The notes under the pieces were generated by a model. The model saw only the letters and a list, made by a program, of their open reading frames with translations. It did not search any database and was not told the origin of the DNA. Position numbers and translations under genes: made by a program. This document shows, in pieces, positions 7,816 to 16,814 of a stretch of DNA of 40,699 bases. The first letter of the stretch is position 1, and the number at the start of each line of letters is the position of its first letter. The DNA is from Deltaproteobacteria bacterium. GTDB lineage: Bacteria > Desulfobacterota > Desulfomonilia > UBA1062. The stretch covers positions 1 to 40,699 of the forward strand of contig JAHDRW010000045.1 of the NCBI GenBank assembly GCA_018433085.1, read 5' to 3'.

Positions 7816-8460
7816 GTGAAACAAGTAGCAATATATGGTGCAGGTGGTTTTGGCAGGGAAGTTGCGTGGTTGATGGATTCCTGCAATCAGAAGGGAGATC
7901 ATTACGAAGTACTATGTTTTATTGATGATGAACCATCGCTACATGGTAGAGTATTAAACGGTATACAAGTAATGGGACTCCATGAAGCAAAGGAAAAGTA
8001 TCCTTCCATCAATCTCATACGTGGCATTGGAAATATTCAAGCCAGCGTGGAGATAACAAGGAAGGCAAAACACTCCGGCCTGAATTTTCTGACGGTTATC
8101 CATCCCAGTACAGAATGCTCTCGGTACGTTTCATTTGGAGAAGGCACAGTGGTATGTTCAGGGAATGTTTTCACCACAAATATCATAGTTGGCGATTATG
8201 TACAGGTTAACCTAAGTTGTACTGTTGGTCATGATGTCACTCTTGGAGATTATACAACAATAGCACCTGGAGTTCACATTTCGGGGTATGTTCATATTGG
8301 GAAGAGGGTTTACATAGGCACCGGGGCAGTAATAGTCAACGGAACAGAGAATGACCCCATCACTATTGGGGACGATGTTATTATTGGTGCGGGATCATGC
8401 GTAACGAAATCCATACAAAATAACTCAAAGGTTGTCGGTGTACCGGCAAGATCCATTTAG
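7816..8460 (+). CDS. pglD: PglD-like sugar O/N-acyltransferase (left-handed beta-helix)
   Basis: A 214-residue acetyltransferase expected to N-acetylate the 4-amino group of the UDP-amino sugar made by the PglE-like aminotransferase, using acetyl-CoA. The N terminus is a small Rossmann-like domain (VAIYGAGGFGREVAWLM). From about residue 90 there are hexapeptide repeats (for example GEGTVVCSGNVFTTNIIVGD, VTLGDYTTIAPGVHISGYVH) and a catalytic histidine is likely in TVGHDVTLGD. The GTG start at 7816 has GAGAGGA 5 bases upstream. The gene follows pglC by 18 bases. It is noticeably AT-richer (about 40% GC in sampled lines) than the downstream genes. The final repeat turn carries ENDPITIGDDVIIGAGSCVT, normal for the family. 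Confidence 0.92.
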   Translation: MKQVAIYGAGGFGREVAWLMDSCNQKGDHYEVLCFIDDEPSLHGRVLNGIQVMGLHEAKEKYPSINLIRGIGNIQASVEITRKAKHSGLNFLTVIHPSTECSRYVSFGEGTVVCSGNVFTTNIIVGDYVQVNLSCTVGHDVTLGDYTTIAPGVHISGYVHIGKRVYIGTGAVIVNGTENDPITIGDDVIIGAGSCVTKSIQNNSKVVGVPARSI

Positions 8461-8553
8461 CATAATGAATCTAGTTATCTAAAGAATTGTATGTTTTTTA
8501 TTGGGATATGAGATGAAATTTATCAATATCAAGCAGTTTCCTATTTTTTTAGA

Positions 8554-9732
8554 ATGAATAGTTATCCTATATGGCCATTTTTTGACGAGGACGAAATCAC
8601 TGCCGTTCTGAATGTCCTGAAATCCGGCAAGGTGAACCAGTGGACCGGCGCTGAAGTGACCTCATTTGAGAGTGAGTTCGCCCAGTATCTTGGTATCAAT
8701 CACGCTGTGGCTCTTGCAAACGGCAGCGTCGCACTGGATATCGCACTCTCTATACTGGAAATAGGGCCGGGAGACGAGATTATCGTCACGCCTCGATCGT
8801 TTGTTGCATCGGCAAGCTGCATCGTTTTGCGTGGCGCTATTCCCGTATTCGTGGATGTGGACCGGGATTCTCAGAATATCACTGTTCAGACGGTTGAGAG
8901 TGCGATTTCGCCCAAAACGAAGGCGGTCATAGCTGTACACCTGGCCGGATGGCCGTGCGAGATGGAATCACTTAAAGCCTTGTGCAGCTCGAAGAGCATC
9001 TATCTCATCGAAGACTGCGCTCAGGCCCATGGCGCAAAGATCGATGGGAAACCCGCGGGCAGCTTCGGCAGTTTCGCCGCCTTCTCGTTCTGCCAGGATA
9101 AGATTATGACAACCGGCGGCGAAGGGGGCATGCTGGTCACCGATGATGAGGAGTTGTGGAGGCGCGCCTGGAGCTTGAAAGACCATGGAAAGGATTATGA
9201 CGCGGTTTTCCATGATAAACATGCTCCCGGCTTCCGATGGCTGGTGAAATCGTTCGGAACCAATTACCGGATGACCGAGATGCAGGCTGCAATAGGCAGG
9301 GTGCAACTCACGAAACTCAGTGCATGGGTTGAGAAAAGGAGACGGCTGGCTTCCATTCTTACCGAAGGCTTCAAACAGTTTGAGGCCCTGAGGGTCACCT
9401 GTCCTCCTGAGCACGTATATCACTCTTATTATAAATATTATGTATTCGTGAATCCGGAAAGGTTGAGCAATGGGTGGTCGAGAGACAGGATTCTGGCCTC
9501 GCTTACAGAAAAGGGGATACCCTGCGGCACGGGAATTTGCCCTGAGATATACTTGGAAAAAGCATTTCAGGGCTGTAAATGGAAAACGGGTGAGGGCGGC
9601 AGGAAACGGCTGAGAGTTTCAAAAGAATTGGGAGAGACCTCCTTGATGTTTCAGGTTCATCCTACGCTCGAAGAGTCTGATATACATTTTATTGTGGATC
9701 AAATGGCTGAGGTAATGAACAATATTTCATGA
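8554..9732 (+). CDS. pglE: PglE-like DegT/DnrJ/EryC1/StrS aminotransferase
   Basis: A 392-residue PLP-dependent sugar aminotransferase, expected to convert a UDP-4-keto-6-deoxy sugar into its 4-amino form. Visible features are the fold-type-I start (NQWTGAEVTSFESEFAQYLG), ALANGSVALDIAL for phosphate binding, IVTPRSFVASASCIVLRGA, AVIAVHLAGWPCEM, the aspartate in YLIEDCAQAHGA, and the PLP lysine K183 in SFCQDKIMTTGGEGGML. The C-terminal half has the usual GTNYRMTEMQAAIGRVQL block. A 93-base AT-rich gap separates it from pglD. Together with the PglF-like dehydratase downstream it completes a diamino-sugar pathway. The 4-amino product and its stereochemistry are inferred from context only. Confidence 0.92.
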   Translation: MNSYPIWPFFDEDEITAVLNVLKSGKVNQWTGAEVTSFESEFAQYLGINHAVALANGSVALDIALSILEIGPGDEIIVTPRSFVASASCIVLRGAIPVFVDVDRDSQNITVQTVESAISPKTKAVIAVHLAGWPCEMESLKALCSSKSIYLIEDCAQAHGAKIDGKPAGSFGSFAAFSFCQDKIMTTGGEGGMLVTDDEELWRRAWSLKDHGKDYDAVFHDKHAPGFRWLVKSFGTNYRMTEMQAAIGRVQLTKLSAWVEKRRRLASILTEGFKQFEALRVTCPPEHVYHSYYKYYVFVNPERLSNGWSRDRILASLTEKGIPCGTGICPEIYLEKAFQGCKWKTGEGGRKRLRVSKELGETSLMFQVHPTLEESDIHFIVDQMAEVMNNIS

Positions 9733-9748
9733 TAATGCCATTCTTGAC

Positions 9749-9776
9749 TTGAAGTATATAATAATCTGGTTATACT
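9749..9776 (+). promoter_or_regulatory. Possible sigma-70 promoter upstream of the PglF-like gene
   Basis: In the 110-base AT-rich gap before the pglF-like gene, TTGAAG (9749-9754) and TATACT (9771-9776) are spaced by 16 bases. Transcription would begin near 9783, leaving a leader of about 60 bases. Overlapping alternatives (TTGACT at 9744, TATAAT at 9757) do not space properly. This would give the gene its own start within the cluster; evidence is sequence match only. Confidence 0.3.
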
Positions 9777-9842
9777 AAATATTTAATCCATGAAGACATT
9801 TATGTGCACATGTGACCTTGTAAATCAGAGGTTGGTTAAATA

Positions 9843-11786
9843 ATGCAGTTTCTTTTCAAAAAGAACTTCTGGATCATTCTTCTGCTGGATGTGCTCCTGC
9901 TCTCATCCTGTTACTACCTTGCATACTGGCTGAGATTCGATGGAGCTTTTACTCCCGCTGTCCGGAAAATGATGTTCTCCACCATTCTTCCCCTGCTGGG
10001 GATAAAGATAGCCTGTTTCGTCTTTTTCGACCTGTACAACGGCATGTGGAGATATGTAGGCATAAAAGATCTCGTCAATGTCATCAAGGCTTCGGTCTGC
10101 GGGACTTCGCTATTCGTGGTCTACCTTGCAACCATGTACCATTTCTCCGGGATTTCCCGGGGTGTCCTGATTGCAGACGGGGTGTTGACCATAATGTTTA
10201 TCGGCGGAATAAGGCTTTTGATCCGGCTTTACTATCAGCGCGACGAGTTTTTTTTCAACGAGATACTATTCTGGCGTACGGCTCGAAAAGACGCCATGAA
10301 TGTTCTCATCATCGGTACAGACTCTCTTGCAGTAAGCCTGTTGCGTGAGATCCGGGATCAGAGAAAGCTCAATTACCGTGTTACAGGTTTCGTCGATTTG
10401 AACCAACAGAACAAGGGGATGAAAATACACGGTGTTCCCATTCTCGGTATTCTGGAAGATATTCCTCGGCTGGTTGGATATTACGATATAAAGAATATAC
10501 TTATTGTCCATACCGGTTTGAAGTCCAATGAGATTGCAGAGATCATCGGATCATGCGACGGCTTGGGGGTCCGCTTCAAGGTCGTTCCTTCGCTTTCCGA
10601 GATGCTCGTGAATAATGTGGCCGAAAACCTCAGGGATATCAAGGTAGAGGACCTTCTCGAAAGGGAACCGATATCTCTCGATCTGCAGCTCGTCAGGGCA
10701 GAGATAGAAAATCGAACAGTCCTGATATCCGGTGCCGGCGGGTCGATCGGCTCGGAGCTCGCCAGGCAGATTCATGCATTCAATCCCAGGCGGATCATTC
10801 TTCTGGATAACGCAGAAACGCCCTTATACCAGATAGAAATGGAGCTTCGATCAAGAGGAAGTGAGCCGGAGATCGTTCCCTGCATCGGTGATGTGCGGAG
10901 CAGACGCGGACTGGATCGAATATTCTATAAGTACAAGCCCCAGTTCGTGTATCATGCGGCTGCTTACAAGCATGTGCCGATGATGGAGTTGTCCCCGCTT
11001 GATGCAGTAAACAACAATATCATCGGCACGTTCAAGCTGGCGGGAGTGGCCTGCAAGCATAATGTGAATAAATTCGTTTTTATATCAACCGACAAGGCGG
11101 TGCGGCCCACGTCTGTCATGGGCACGACCAAAAGGGTTGCGGAAATGGTCGTGCAATCCCTCAACGGCAACGGCACACGGTTTGTGGTGGTGCGTTTCGG
11201 GAATGTTCTGGGAAGCAACGGCAGCGTCGTGCCACTGTTTCAAAAGCAGATCGCTTCGGGAGGGCCGGTCACGGTCACCCACCCGGAAGTCACCCGCTAC
11301 TTCATGACCATACCCGAGGCCGTCATGCTGGTTCTGCAGGCAGGCTCCATCGGCAAGGGTGGTGAGCTGTTCCTGCTCGACATGGGAGAGCCGGTGAAGA
11401 TTCTCGACCTTGCCAGGAACATGGTCCGTCTGGCAGGGCTCGTTCCGGACCGGGATATCAAGATAGAGTTCACGGGACTGCGTCCGGGAGAAAAGCTGTA
11501 TGAAGAGCTTCTCATAGACGGTGAGGGCATCCTCGACACCGCATACAACAAGATCAAGGTATGCAACAATGCAAATGGGTTCAATGAAAGAATGCTCTAT
11601 GAAGCCATTGAGCAGTTCAACCTGTTGCTGAAGGACTCCCGTGATAACGAAGCTGTCGTCGAAGTCCTGAGAAGGCTTGTGCCCGCTTTTCAGCGCGATA
11701 CAGTCGTTCGGAAAGCAAAAGAGCAGAAAATTCGCTTTGCCGTGGCCGGACATACCGCAACCGAAGTCGAGGACACGGTCCATTAG
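9843..11786 (+). CDS. pglF: PglF/WbpM-like membrane-bound UDP-sugar 4,6-dehydratase
   Basis: A 647-residue integral-membrane nucleotide-sugar dehydratase, expected to turn UDP-GlcNAc into UDP-4-keto-6-deoxy-GlcNAc, the first step to bacillosamine or related sugars. Four N-terminal membrane helices (about 8-125) precede a CoA-binding-like Rossmann domain (VLIIGTDSLAVSLLREI). The catalytic SDR domain starts near residue 290 with VLISGAGGSIGSELARQI (glycine motif 297-303), then IGDVRSR, YHAAAYKHVPMME and ISTDKAVRPTSVMGTTKR. The usual SDR tyrosine is replaced by M426, with K430 four residues on, the S-M-K arrangement known from WbpM/PglF. The closing EELLIDGEG block is present. It is full length, so the enzyme should be functional. 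Confidence 0.95.
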   Translation: MQFLFKKNFWIILLLDVLLLSSCYYLAYWLRFDGAFTPAVRKMMFSTILPLLGIKIACFVFFDLYNGMWRYVGIKDLVNVIKASVCGTSLFVVYLATMYHFSGISRGVLIADGVLTIMFIGGIRLLIRLYYQRDEFFFNEILFWRTARKDAMNVLIIGTDSLAVSLLREIRDQRKLNYRVTGFVDLNQQNKGMKIHGVPILGILEDIPRLVGYYDIKNILIVHTGLKSNEIAEIIGSCDGLGVRFKVVPSLSEMLVNNVAENLRDIKVEDLLEREPISLDLQLVRAEIENRTVLISGAGGSIGSELARQIHAFNPRRIILLDNAETPLYQIEMELRSRGSEPEIVPCIGDVRSRRGLDRIFYKYKPQFVYHAAAYKHVPMMELSPLDAVNNNIIGTFKLAGVACKHNVNKFVFISTDKAVRPTSVMGTTKRVAEMVVQSLNGNGTRFVVVRFGNVLGSNGSVVPLFQKQIASGGPVTVTHPEVTRYFMTIPEAVMLVLQAGSIGKGGELFLLDMGEPVKILDLARNMVRLAGLVPDRDIKIEFTGLRPGEKLYEELLIDGEGILDTAYNKIKVCNNANGFNERMLYEAIEQFNLLLKDSRDNEAVVEVLRRLVPAFQRDTVVRKAKEQKIRFAVAGHTATEVEDTVH

Positions 11787-11856
11787 AGGGGCCGGCAGTT
11801 CTGTAATGTAATGAACGCGGCGTCGGGACCACTGCCAAAGAATAGTTGACCCGCAG

Positions 11857-13185
11857 ATGAAATTCCAGCGACATCCAGGCCTTCACTTGCTTATACGATC
11901 ATACATCCTGCCGATTCTCCTCATGGGCGCGATTCTCTCCGAGATCAATCTCACGCTGGTCGAGGGGGAGAGCCCGGTCCGGGTCAGTTTGGGAGATCTG
12001 ATCATACTCACGGCAGTCTTCGGTTACATGGCTTGCTCATGGGAAAGCCTGAAAGATATTGTGTGCGAAAACATTACCCCTGTTGCCATCGGTCTGGCGT
12101 TTATTCTGATCTCATTGACTACCAGTTGCATGAACAATGAGTACCTGCTTGTTTCCATCAAATATTGCGTGAAGATTTGCATACTCTTTTTCCTGCTTGC
12201 CTTGATATTTCAACATTCGCTTGTTTCGCGGGGCACTCTCACGGTGATCCTGGCGATAATGGTGGTCATTAACATTATCGGGATACTTGAATACTTCTAC
12301 TACGACAGGATGAGGGATTTTTTGCTTTTCTTCAGATCACAGGAGAGCCTGGTGCCTTATCGGTTGATGCGTGTGAGTTCGGTCTTCCCCAATACAAATA
12401 CATTTTCGGTCTTCAACGCAATATTCATCGTGTCAACTCTTTCCATCATGCTTCATCATGGCCGCCTCGTGAATCGGTACTTGTTCGGCTTCACCCTTCT
12501 GCTGTGCATTGTTGGGCTTTTTCTCTCTACCAGCAGGAACGGGTTCCTGGCCATGGTAACTGGTACAGCACTTCTTGCTGTATCGCTGGTCAGGGGGGGG
12601 AAAAGTTTCTGGAAGGTGGCTGCCATAACTGCATGCACTCTCGCCATACTGGTTGCGGCTTTTTCTGCTCACAAACCTATACCTATAGCTAAGAGGTTTT
12701 CCAATATTGTCTCTCTTGCTCCCACAATGTTTAGTGGCCAAGCCTTCGGAGGCAAGGAGATGGTAACAGCACTCAGACTGGAACAGCGTCTGACTATATG
12801 GGAGGATGGCTGGGAATTGTTTCTCGAAAAGCCGGTTTTCGGAATAGGTGCCAGCCAGTTTATCATGAGAAACCATCATCCCGGCGGCAGGACAATACAT
12901 ATGCACAATATTTTTGGCGACATCCTTGTGAATCACGGGATTGTGGGGTTTGCCCTATTCATGGCTCTCGTGGCGGTCTGGTTTAAAAATGCAAAAGGCG
13001 ATTGGCAGGTATATCTGATCATCACCCTGTTCGTTTCTCATATGTTCGACTGTTTTGCCCCGTACAACACGATATGGCTGATATTCACACCATGGCTGGT
13101 CGCGCTGACGACCAGGAAACCCGACGAGATGTTTCTCCTGGATGTCACAGACCAGCCGGATCAACAGGCTGTGATCGCGAAATAG
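11857..13185 (+). CDS. O-antigen ligase/polymerase family membrane protein (Wzy/WaaL type)
   Basis: A 442-residue polytopic membrane protein with about ten to twelve hydrophobic stretches, spread from residue 8 to the C terminus. The family joins lipid-linked repeat units (Wzy) or transfers a finished chain (WaaL) at the periplasmic face. Diagnostic pieces are LSTSRNGFLAMVTGTALLAV, the large periplasmic loop RLEQRLTIWEDGWELFLEKPVFGIGASQF, and HMHNIFGDILVNHGIVGFAL with the conserved histidine. The position next to a flippase suggests the polymerase role. Start choice is weakly supported, as no clear ribosome site precedes 11857. A run of eight G residues lies inside the gene at 12593-12600 and is in frame here. 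Confidence 0.88.
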   Translation: MKFQRHPGLHLLIRSYILPILLMGAILSEINLTLVEGESPVRVSLGDLIILTAVFGYMACSWESLKDIVCENITPVAIGLAFILISLTTSCMNNEYLLVSIKYCVKICILFFLLALIFQHSLVSRGTLTVILAIMVVINIIGILEYFYYDRMRDFLLFFRSQESLVPYRLMRVSSVFPNTNTFSVFNAIFIVSTLSIMLHHGRLVNRYLFGFTLLLCIVGLFLSTSRNGFLAMVTGTALLAVSLVRGGKSFWKVAAITACTLAILVAAFSAHKPIPIAKRFSNIVSLAPTMFSGQAFGGKEMVTALRLEQRLTIWEDGWELFLEKPVFGIGASQFIMRNHHPGGRTIHMHNIFGDILVNHGIVGFALFMALVAVWFKNAKGDWQVYLIITLFVSHMFDCFAPYNTIWLIFTPWLVALTTRKPDEMFLLDVTDQPDQQAVIAK

Positions 13186-13212
13186 GTCTTTTGTTTGTGA
13201 GCATGTAGCACC

Positions 13213-14466
13213 GTGGTTGCCATAAAAAAGAATATGTTCTATCAAGCCCTTGCCCAGATAGGGGGCAAGGGCTTGATGTTTTTTGTCTACATGCTCCTCG
13301 CGAGGATACTCGGCCCTGCCCTGTACGGCGTCTTCGGCTACACCCTCTCCGCCGTTCAGATCATCAGCGGGGTCTTGTTCGATCTCGGTCTTCTTCTGAT
13401 CGTGACGAGAGAGCTGTCCGTGGACAACGATTCAATCTTTCGGCCTGCGCTATGGCTGAAAACAGGGGGCTGCATAGCCGGGGGCATGCTCTTCCTGCTC
13501 TTGATACCCGTTCTCCACTTTCCTCTTGTCCTGGCCGTATCGCTCGTGGTCTGGGCCATGCTCAACTCCTTCACCGACTTCTATTTCTGCGTCTTCCGTG
13601 CAAAGAGCATGATGCATGGCGAAGCTGCGACCATGCTGAGCCAGAGGGTCTTCCTGCTCGGCGCGCTGACGATTCTGTACCTCGGATACCTTGAGCTCGA
13701 TTCTGAAGTCCATGTTCTCTACGCAAGCGGGGCCGCTTTCTGCTGTTCGGCCTTGTTCGGGCTTGTCGTGGCTGTCTCGCTGACAAGGCTGATGCTCCCT
13801 GCTTTTCCCGGGCTCAAGGGTGCAAGGATAGATGCGGAAGAGGTGAAAGCCCTTGCTCTCAAGACACTGCCCCTTGTCGGGGTGAGCTTTTTCGGCTTTA
13901 TATATTACAAGATCGATATCGTTCTCCTGGGGCTTCTTTCCACAGACGAGCAGGTGGGTTTTTACAATGCGTCATATCGAATCGTTGAGGCATCCTTATT
14001 GATTCCCATGATAATAACCAACACCTTGTATCCGCGCCTCTCACTTCTGTGGACCGATAATTTCCAGGGCTTCCGCAGAACCATTCAAAAGGCGGTTGCC
14101 GCCCTGTTTCTGATGTCTCTGCTGGTCTGGATCGGTATCGCCATGTTGTCCACCCCGATCGTGATTACCCTGTTCGGCAGAGAATTCGAGCCCTCTGCCG
14201 GAATACTCGGCTTGCTGGCAGGTACCGTCATTATGGTGTACCCCGGTTATCTGATGACGCAATCCCTGGTTATCCTGGGAAAACAGAGAGCATACCTGGT
14301 TGCCACCATAAGTGCTGCAATTATCAATATTGCACTGAATTGCTTTTTTATCCCGCTCTGGCAGGCAAAAGGCGCTGCGGCGGCAACGATCATCACCGAG
14401 GCGGCGGTGGCGTGCATAGCCGCATTTATCATTATCCGCCATATGAAAACCAGGAGACAGGCTTGA
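13213..14466 (+). CDS. Oligosaccharide flippase (Wzx, MOP superfamily), copy 1
   Basis: A 417-residue polytopic membrane protein with about twelve hydrophobic helices, matching Wzx flippases that carry undecaprenyl-diphosphate-linked units across the inner membrane. The N terminus AQIGGKGLMFFVYMLLARIL with GPALYGVFGYTLS is typical, as are YNASYRIVEASLLIPMIITN and FGREFEPSAGILGLLAG in the second half. The GTG at 13213 is used here; an ATG at 13234 (residue 8) is an alternative. The stop at 14464-14466 overlaps the TTG of the next gene, implying translational coupling. Fewer than 30 bases separate it from the polymerase-like gene. Confidence 0.9.
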   Translation: MVAIKKNMFYQALAQIGGKGLMFFVYMLLARILGPALYGVFGYTLSAVQIISGVLFDLGLLLIVTRELSVDNDSIFRPALWLKTGGCIAGGMLFLLLIPVLHFPLVLAVSLVVWAMLNSFTDFYFCVFRAKSMMHGEAATMLSQRVFLLGALTILYLGYLELDSEVHVLYASGAAFCCSALFGLVVAVSLTRLMLPAFPGLKGARIDAEEVKALALKTLPLVGVSFFGFIYYKIDIVLLGLLSTDEQVGFYNASYRIVEASLLIPMIITNTLYPRLSLLWTDNFQGFRRTIQKAVAALFLMSLLVWIGIAMLSTPIVITLFGREFEPSAGILGLLAGTVIMVYPGYLMTQSLVILGKQRAYLVATISAAIINIALNCFFIPLWQAKGAAAATIITEAAVACIAAFIIIRHMKTRRQA

Positions 14467-15584
14467 GAATCGGGATCGATGCCAGGGTTATGTCCGTCAG
14501 ATTGGGCGGCATCGGGAGATATATGCTGGAGATGGTCAGGTCCATGGCTGCCCGGGAAAAGGCCAGGGATCATGAGTTTATCCTGTATCCCGGGAAAGAC
14601 ATCGATGTCGTCGATCTGCCGGATAACTGGAGATTCTCGCGGAGAAGGCTCACTTCCCGGGGCATCCTGAGGTCGCTGTCCTATCCCTCCCTGGCCCGGA
14701 AAGACCGGCTGGATGCGTTCTACTCCGCCGATTACCTCGGGCCTGTTCTCCCCATGCCGTGCAGGACAGTAATCACCATCCATGACCTCATACCCATAGT
14801 CTATCCCCGCATCACCCGGTTCCAGCACAGGCTTGTCGGGAGCTTCCTGCTGCCTCTGACCATGAGGAACGCTTCGGCTGTTGTATCCGTGTCCTTGGCG
14901 ACGAAGAAGGATATCCTCAGACATATCCGCATCCCCGAGAGCAAGATCAAGGTGATCCATGAGGGCAAAAACGAAGCGTTTTGTCCAAGGGACCGGGACG
15001 ACAGGGGTATCCGGGACATTCGTTCCCGTTATGGAATAGGAGACGATCCGTACTTCCTGTCTCTGGGCATATCGGATCCGAAAAAGAATGCAAAGAACAT
15101 CGTCAGGGCCTTTTCAGAGACCGTGAAGAGACCGGGAAACAGATGCATGCTCGTCCTGGCAGGGAAAACCGGTCCCCGCACTTCGGCTCTGGAGCGGATG
15201 GTCAACGAGCTGCGCATACAGGACAGGGTCCTGTTTCCCGGTTTCGTCCAGGATGAGCATCTTCCGCTGCTCATGAACGGCGCACGGGGATTGTGTTTCC
15301 CCTCTCTTTACGAAGGCTTCGGCCTGCCCGTGCTTGAGGCCATGGCCTGCGGCTGCCCGGTCATAACCTCGAATGTCTCGTCCCTGCCCGAGATCGCCGG
15401 GGATGCGGCCCTGCTCGTCGACCCAGGCGACGTGAGGCAGCTTTCACATGCCATGGAGAGGCTTCTGAAAGACGATGGGTTGTATGACGACCTGAGAGCC
15501 AGGGGCATTACCAGGGCAGAGGGCTTTTCGTGGGAACAGGCAGCGGAAGAGCTGCTCGATTTGCTGATTGCGACAGGCCGATGA
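14463..15584 (+). CDS. Glycosyltransferase family 4 (mannosyltransferase-like)
   Basis: A 373-residue GT4 enzyme starting LRIGIDARVMSVRLGGIGRY from TTG at 14463; AGGAGA lies 5 bases upstream, and the frame can be opened further 5' only through the flippase gene. The N-terminal domain has TVITIHDLIPIVYPRITRFQ. The donor domain shows YFLSLGISDPKKNAKNIVRA, LVLAGKTGPR, LFPGFVQDEHLPLLM and the donor-binding E-x7-E region (SLYEGFGLPVLEAMACGCPV), then NVSSLPEIAGDAALLVDPGD. This pattern is shared with mannosyl- and rhamnosyltransferases of O-antigen clusters. It overlaps its neighbours on both sides by four bases (TTGA and ATGA), so the run 13213-16708 is very likely one coupled message. Confidence 0.92.
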   Translation: MRIGIDARVMSVRLGGIGRYMLEMVRSMAAREKARDHEFILYPGKDIDVVDLPDNWRFSRRRLTSRGILRSLSYPSLARKDRLDAFYSADYLGPVLPMPCRTVITIHDLIPIVYPRITRFQHRLVGSFLLPLTMRNASAVVSVSLATKKDILRHIRIPESKIKVIHEGKNEAFCPRDRDDRGIRDIRSRYGIGDDPYFLSLGISDPKKNAKNIVRAFSETVKRPGNRCMLVLAGKTGPRTSALERMVNELRIQDRVLFPGFVQDEHLPLLMNGARGLCFPSLYEGFGLPVLEAMACGCPVITSNVSSLPEIAGDAALLVDPGDVRQLSHAMERLLKDDGLYDDLRARGITRAEGFSWEQAAEELLDLLIATGR

Positions 15585-16708
15585 AAAAGATATCGCTGGT
15601 CATCGACGCAAGGGCCATTCAGAACTCCGGCATCGGCGTATATCTCCGGAAACTGCTGCCGTATATCCTGGAAAGCGGGAATTACCGGGTCTCCCTCCTG
15701 GGGAAAAAACAGGCGGTGCAGGAGGCTTGTGCGGCAAGCGAGCCGGAAGTATCCATGGAAGGAGTCGCGATCATTGAGTGTGGAGCCGGCATATACTCCG
15801 TGCGCGAGCAGGCCGAGGTCCCCCTGAAGGTGCCCCGGTGCGATGTATTCTGGTCTCCCCACTATAATATCCCCATCCTCCCGATCAGGGCCAGGCACCG
15901 CGTCGTGACCGTCCATGATGTTTATCACCTTGCTTATCTACACACCTTGAGCCATATCGAAAGGCTGTACGCCAGGACGGTCATCCCCCTCGCAGCCAGG
16001 CTTTCAGAGAAGGTGATAACGGTCTCGGCCTTTTCGAAAAGCGAGATAGTGAAGTACACCGGCATCGGGCCGGAGAAGGTAGAGGTCATTCACAACGGGG
16101 TGGATTCTGCCGGATTCCGGGATACAGAAAGAAAAAGTGATGATGGAGCAAGTTCATCAGGCCCCTATCTTCTCTATGTCGGAAACGTCAAACCTCACAA
16201 GAATATCATCGGGCTTATCAATGCATTTGCCGTGATTCACAAATCTTTGCCCGATCTGAAGCTGGTGATCGCGGGGAAGAAAGACAACTTCATTCATGGC
16301 ATTGATAACCTGGACGAATATGTAACCAGTCTGGGTATCGACCGGCAGATAATGTTTACCGGGTTCGTCAAGGACGATGATCTGTACGGGCTGTATAAGA
16401 ATGCCCGTTTGTTCGTGTTCCCCAGCTTCTACGAGGGATTCGGACTTCCTCCCCTTGAGGCCATGGCATCGGGCGTACCAGTCGTAGCCTCCCGGTCCTC
16501 GTCTGTCCCCGAGGTGTGCGGCGACGCAGCGATGTATGTGGATCCCCATGACCCGCAGGATATCGCCCGGGAAATCATCAGGGTTCTTCGTGAAGACTCA
16601 CTCCGGAACGAGCTCGTCGGCAAGGGTCTCGCGCGGGCGGCACGTTTCTCCTGGAGGGCATCTGCAGAAAAGCACATGAAGATTTTTGAAGCATTATGTG
16701 CTACATGA
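15581..16708 (+). CDS. Glycosyltransferase family 4 (mannosyltransferase-like), second copy type
   Basis: A 375-residue GT4 enzyme starting MKKISLVIDARAIQNSGIGV at the ATG in the ATGA overlap (15581-15584). It has the same layout as the preceding gene: HRVVTVHDVYHLAYLHTLSH in the acceptor domain, YLLYVGNVKPHKNIIGLINA, LVIAGKKDNF, MFTGFVKDDDLYGLY, and FPSFYEGFGLPPLEAMASGV with the two donor-site glutamates, then RSSSVPEVCGDAAMYVDPHD. The resemblance to the upstream gene suggests an old tandem duplication followed by specialisation for a different linkage. No truncation is seen. A frame extension to 15530 is not favoured, as the extra residues lie inside the upstream gene and do not match the family. 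Confidence 0.92.
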   Translation: MKKISLVIDARAIQNSGIGVYLRKLLPYILESGNYRVSLLGKKQAVQEACAASEPEVSMEGVAIIECGAGIYSVREQAEVPLKVPRCDVFWSPHYNIPILPIRARHRVVTVHDVYHLAYLHTLSHIERLYARTVIPLAARLSEKVITVSAFSKSEIVKYTGIGPEKVEVIHNGVDSAGFRDTERKSDDGASSSGPYLLYVGNVKPHKNIIGLINAFAVIHKSLPDLKLVIAGKKDNFIHGIDNLDEYVTSLGIDRQIMFTGFVKDDDLYGLYKNARLFVFPSFYEGFGLPPLEAMASGVPVVASRSSSVPEVCGDAAMYVDPHDPQDIAREIIRVLREDSLRNELVGKGLARAARFSWRASAEKHMKIFEALCAT

Positions 16709-16814
16709 TAACATATTGAATGCTTGACCAATCTCAAACCCAGCAGGCCATGCGAGAACGAAACAGGCTATTGAAGAAAATCGATCATAACTTACCATAA
16801 TATAAAGGAACACT

